A stretch of 64,000 nucleotides of DNA from assembly GCF_949628215.1 (NCBI RefSeq), contig NC_134281.1:13340501-13404500 (forward strand), written 5' to 3'. A program made the position numbers and the translations under genes. Positions 63,002 through 64,000 of the stretch are shown here, one piece after another. The notes beneath the pieces were generated by a model that saw only the letters and a list, made by a program, of their open reading frames with translations, was not told the DNA's origin and made no database searches. Position 1 is the stretch's first letter. Each line of letters begins with the position of its first letter. Origin of the DNA: Phalacrocorax aristotelis. Its lineage: Eukaryota; Chordata; Aves; Suliformes; Phalacrocoracidae.

Positions 63002-63352
63002 GTTCAGGTCGGCAGTGATGAGGTAGCCGACAGAAGTACAAAGACAATCAAAAGGGACTTTAGAGAACTGGGGTGCTTACTTGAAGGATCAGGAGCACAG
63101 GTAGTGTTTTTCTTCATCCCATTGGTAGCCGGGAGACATATGTAAAGGAACAGGAAGTCCCATCTCATTAACACGTGGCTCAGAGGCTGGTGCCAGCTGC
63201 CAGCGGTGGAATTTTGTTGGGTTTTTTTTGATCATGGGGCAGTTTACATGGCACCAGGCCTGCTGGAGACAGATGGGGTTCACCTGTTGCAAAGGGGGAA
63301 AAGGATTCTGGCTCAGGAGTTAGCAGGCCTCATTGAGAACGCTTTAAACTAG
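63002..63352 (+). pseudogene. CR1 ORF1 C-terminal remnant (SGNH-esterase-like)
   Basis: Frame one (63,002-63,145) reads VQVGSDEVADRSTKTIKRDF and on through GAQVVFFFIPLVAGRHM to a TAA. It corresponds to the GTND-type block III of the CR1 ORF1 esterase domain, here altered to GSDE, and the following VVFSSVLP-like strand. A second frame (63,164-63,352) continues with TWLRGWCQLPAVEF and ends LLQRGKRILAQELAGLIENA-LN before a stop. DGVHL at 63,272-63,286 keeps the Asp and His of the catalytic SGNH block V. The frame change and stop show it is broken. Confidence 0.8.
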
Positions 63353-63408
63353 ATACGAAGGGGGAAGGGGATAAAACCAGGCTTACTAGGGTTGAGCCTG
63401 GGGGTGGC

Positions 63409-64000
63409 GTGCCTGTGTTGGAGAAGAGATCAACAGATCAACTGAAGTGCATTTACACCAATGCACGCAGCATGGGCAATAAACAGGGAAACTATGATGT
63501 GGTCGCCTTCACGGAAACATGGTGGGATGACTCACACAACTGGAGCGCTGCAATGGATGGCTACAAGCTCTTTAGAAGGGACAGGCAAGGAAGGAGAGGT
63601 GGAGGGGTAGCCCTGTATGTTAGAGTGTTTTGACTGTCTAGAACTCAACAACAGTAATGATAAGGTTGAGTGCTTATGGGAAGGCCAATAAGGGAGATAT
63701 CCTGGTGGGAGTCTGTTACAGACCACCCAACCAGGATGAGGAGACAGATGAAGTACCCTACAAGCAGTTGGCTGAAGTCTCACAATCTCTAGCCCTTGTT
63801 CTCGTGGGAGACTTCAACTTACCAGGTACCTGCTAGAAATACAACACAGCAGAGAGAAAGCAGTCTCAGAGGTTCCTGGAGTGTGTGGGAAATTACTTCC
63901 TGATGCAGCTGGTAAGCGAGCCAAGCAGGGGAGGTGCCCTGCTAGTCCTGCTGTTTACGAACAGAGAAGGCCCTGGTGGATGACATGGTGGTCGGAGGCT
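63409..64000 (+). pseudogene. CR1 ORF2 N-terminal remnant (AP-like endonuclease)
   Basis: The start at 63,409 precedes IYTNARSMGNKQ, with the catalytic Asn near 63,460, then AFTETWWDDSHNW with the metal-binding Glu codon at 63,514, and RRDRQGRRGGGVALYV. A stop ends this frame at 63,633. A shifted frame from 63,681 reads KANKGDILVGVCYRPPNQ and then GDFN at 63,807-63,818, the Asp/Asn pair of the endonuclease active site. A TAG at 63,834 replaces an expected Trp codon, and the frame continues with RFLECVGNYFL and SEPSRGGALL. Between GNKQ and YDVV it appears shorter than the family norm, suggesting an internal deletion. The reverse transcriptase lies outside the window. Confidence 0.85.

Larger units (their letters stand above)
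62960..64000 (+). mobile_element. CR1-type LINE, 5'-truncated or diverged, runs off the window
   Basis: Two consecutive coding remnants in the same orientation identify a chicken-repeat-1 retrotransposon: the tail of ORF1 and the start of ORF2. CR1 moves by target-primed reverse transcription from its own reverse transcriptase and endonuclease, and most copies are dead. This copy has several in-frame stops and frame changes, so it is not active. The left boundary is uncertain: recognisable homology begins near 63,000 and may extend slightly further left in eroded form. The 3' part, with reverse transcriptase and terminal octamers, lies beyond the window. Confidence 0.9.

Noticed and set aside
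1..64000. Search for CRISPR arrays, operons, phage or prokaryotic defence genes, tRNA/rRNA genes and endogenous retroviruses
   Set aside because: No regularly spaced direct repeats, Shine-Dalgarno-led dense ORFs, tRNA A/B boxes, primer-binding sites or paired LTRs were seen. The window is vertebrate-type.

Overview
This window is vertebrate nuclear DNA, most probably from a bird. There are no dense ORFs, ribosome-binding sites or operons. There is one classic CpG-island promoter. Interspersed repeats are very sparse, and the only clear transposon is a CR1-type LINE, the dominant avian/reptilian retroelement, at the right edge. Two or three very old repeat relics (MIR-like SINE, CR1 3'-end-like) and several microsatellites complete the repeat content. 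Almost all long open frames here are chance frames in GC-rich or stop-poor DNA: they overlap open frames on the other strand and show no recognisable domains. I could not name any protein-coding gene.

Layout. (1) 1-11,800: GC-rich non-coding DNA that should be intron 1 of a gene read leftwards, if the first exon below is real. It holds AT-rich, conserved-looking islands near 7.7, 10.2-10.7 and 11.1-11.5 kb. (2) About 11,800-13,640: a CpG island with a degenerate GATG-rich tandem repeat, long G and C homopolymers, a near-consensus CTCF motif and, on the minus strand, a candidate first exon that ends in a consensus splice donor (GTGAGTAA) at 13,068. A strong-context ATG lies 36 bases upstream of the exon end. 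(3) 13,640-31,000: GC-rich non-coding DNA upstream of that promoter, broken by sharply AT-rich blocks rich in TAATTA/ATTA-type words at about 21.1, 23.9, 29.3 and 31.2 kb. These look like candidate developmental enhancers (conserved non-coding elements). The 31.2 kb block contains a near-perfect 18-bp stem hairpin between 8-bp direct repeats. (4) 31,500-62,950: a lower-GC stretch with no exon I can support. It holds a MIR relic at 52.0 kb, TG and TA microsatellites, and two weak transcript-like candidates (minus strand at 35.1 kb, either strand at 57.5-57.9 kb). (5) About 62,960-64,000: a 5'-truncated CR1 LINE on the plus strand, running off the window. It has remnants of ORF1 (SGNH-esterase-like) and of the ORF2 AP-endonuclease, with stops and frameshifts.

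How it fits together. The simplest reading is the promoter and first exon of one leftward-transcribed gene, its intron 1, and a long non-coding upstream domain carrying possible distal enhancers. Nothing resembles a new gene system. The most useful leads are the unnamed first exon, the AT-rich islands and the 31.2 kb hairpin. Conservation and RNA-seq were not available, so enhancer and exon calls are inferences from composition and motifs.
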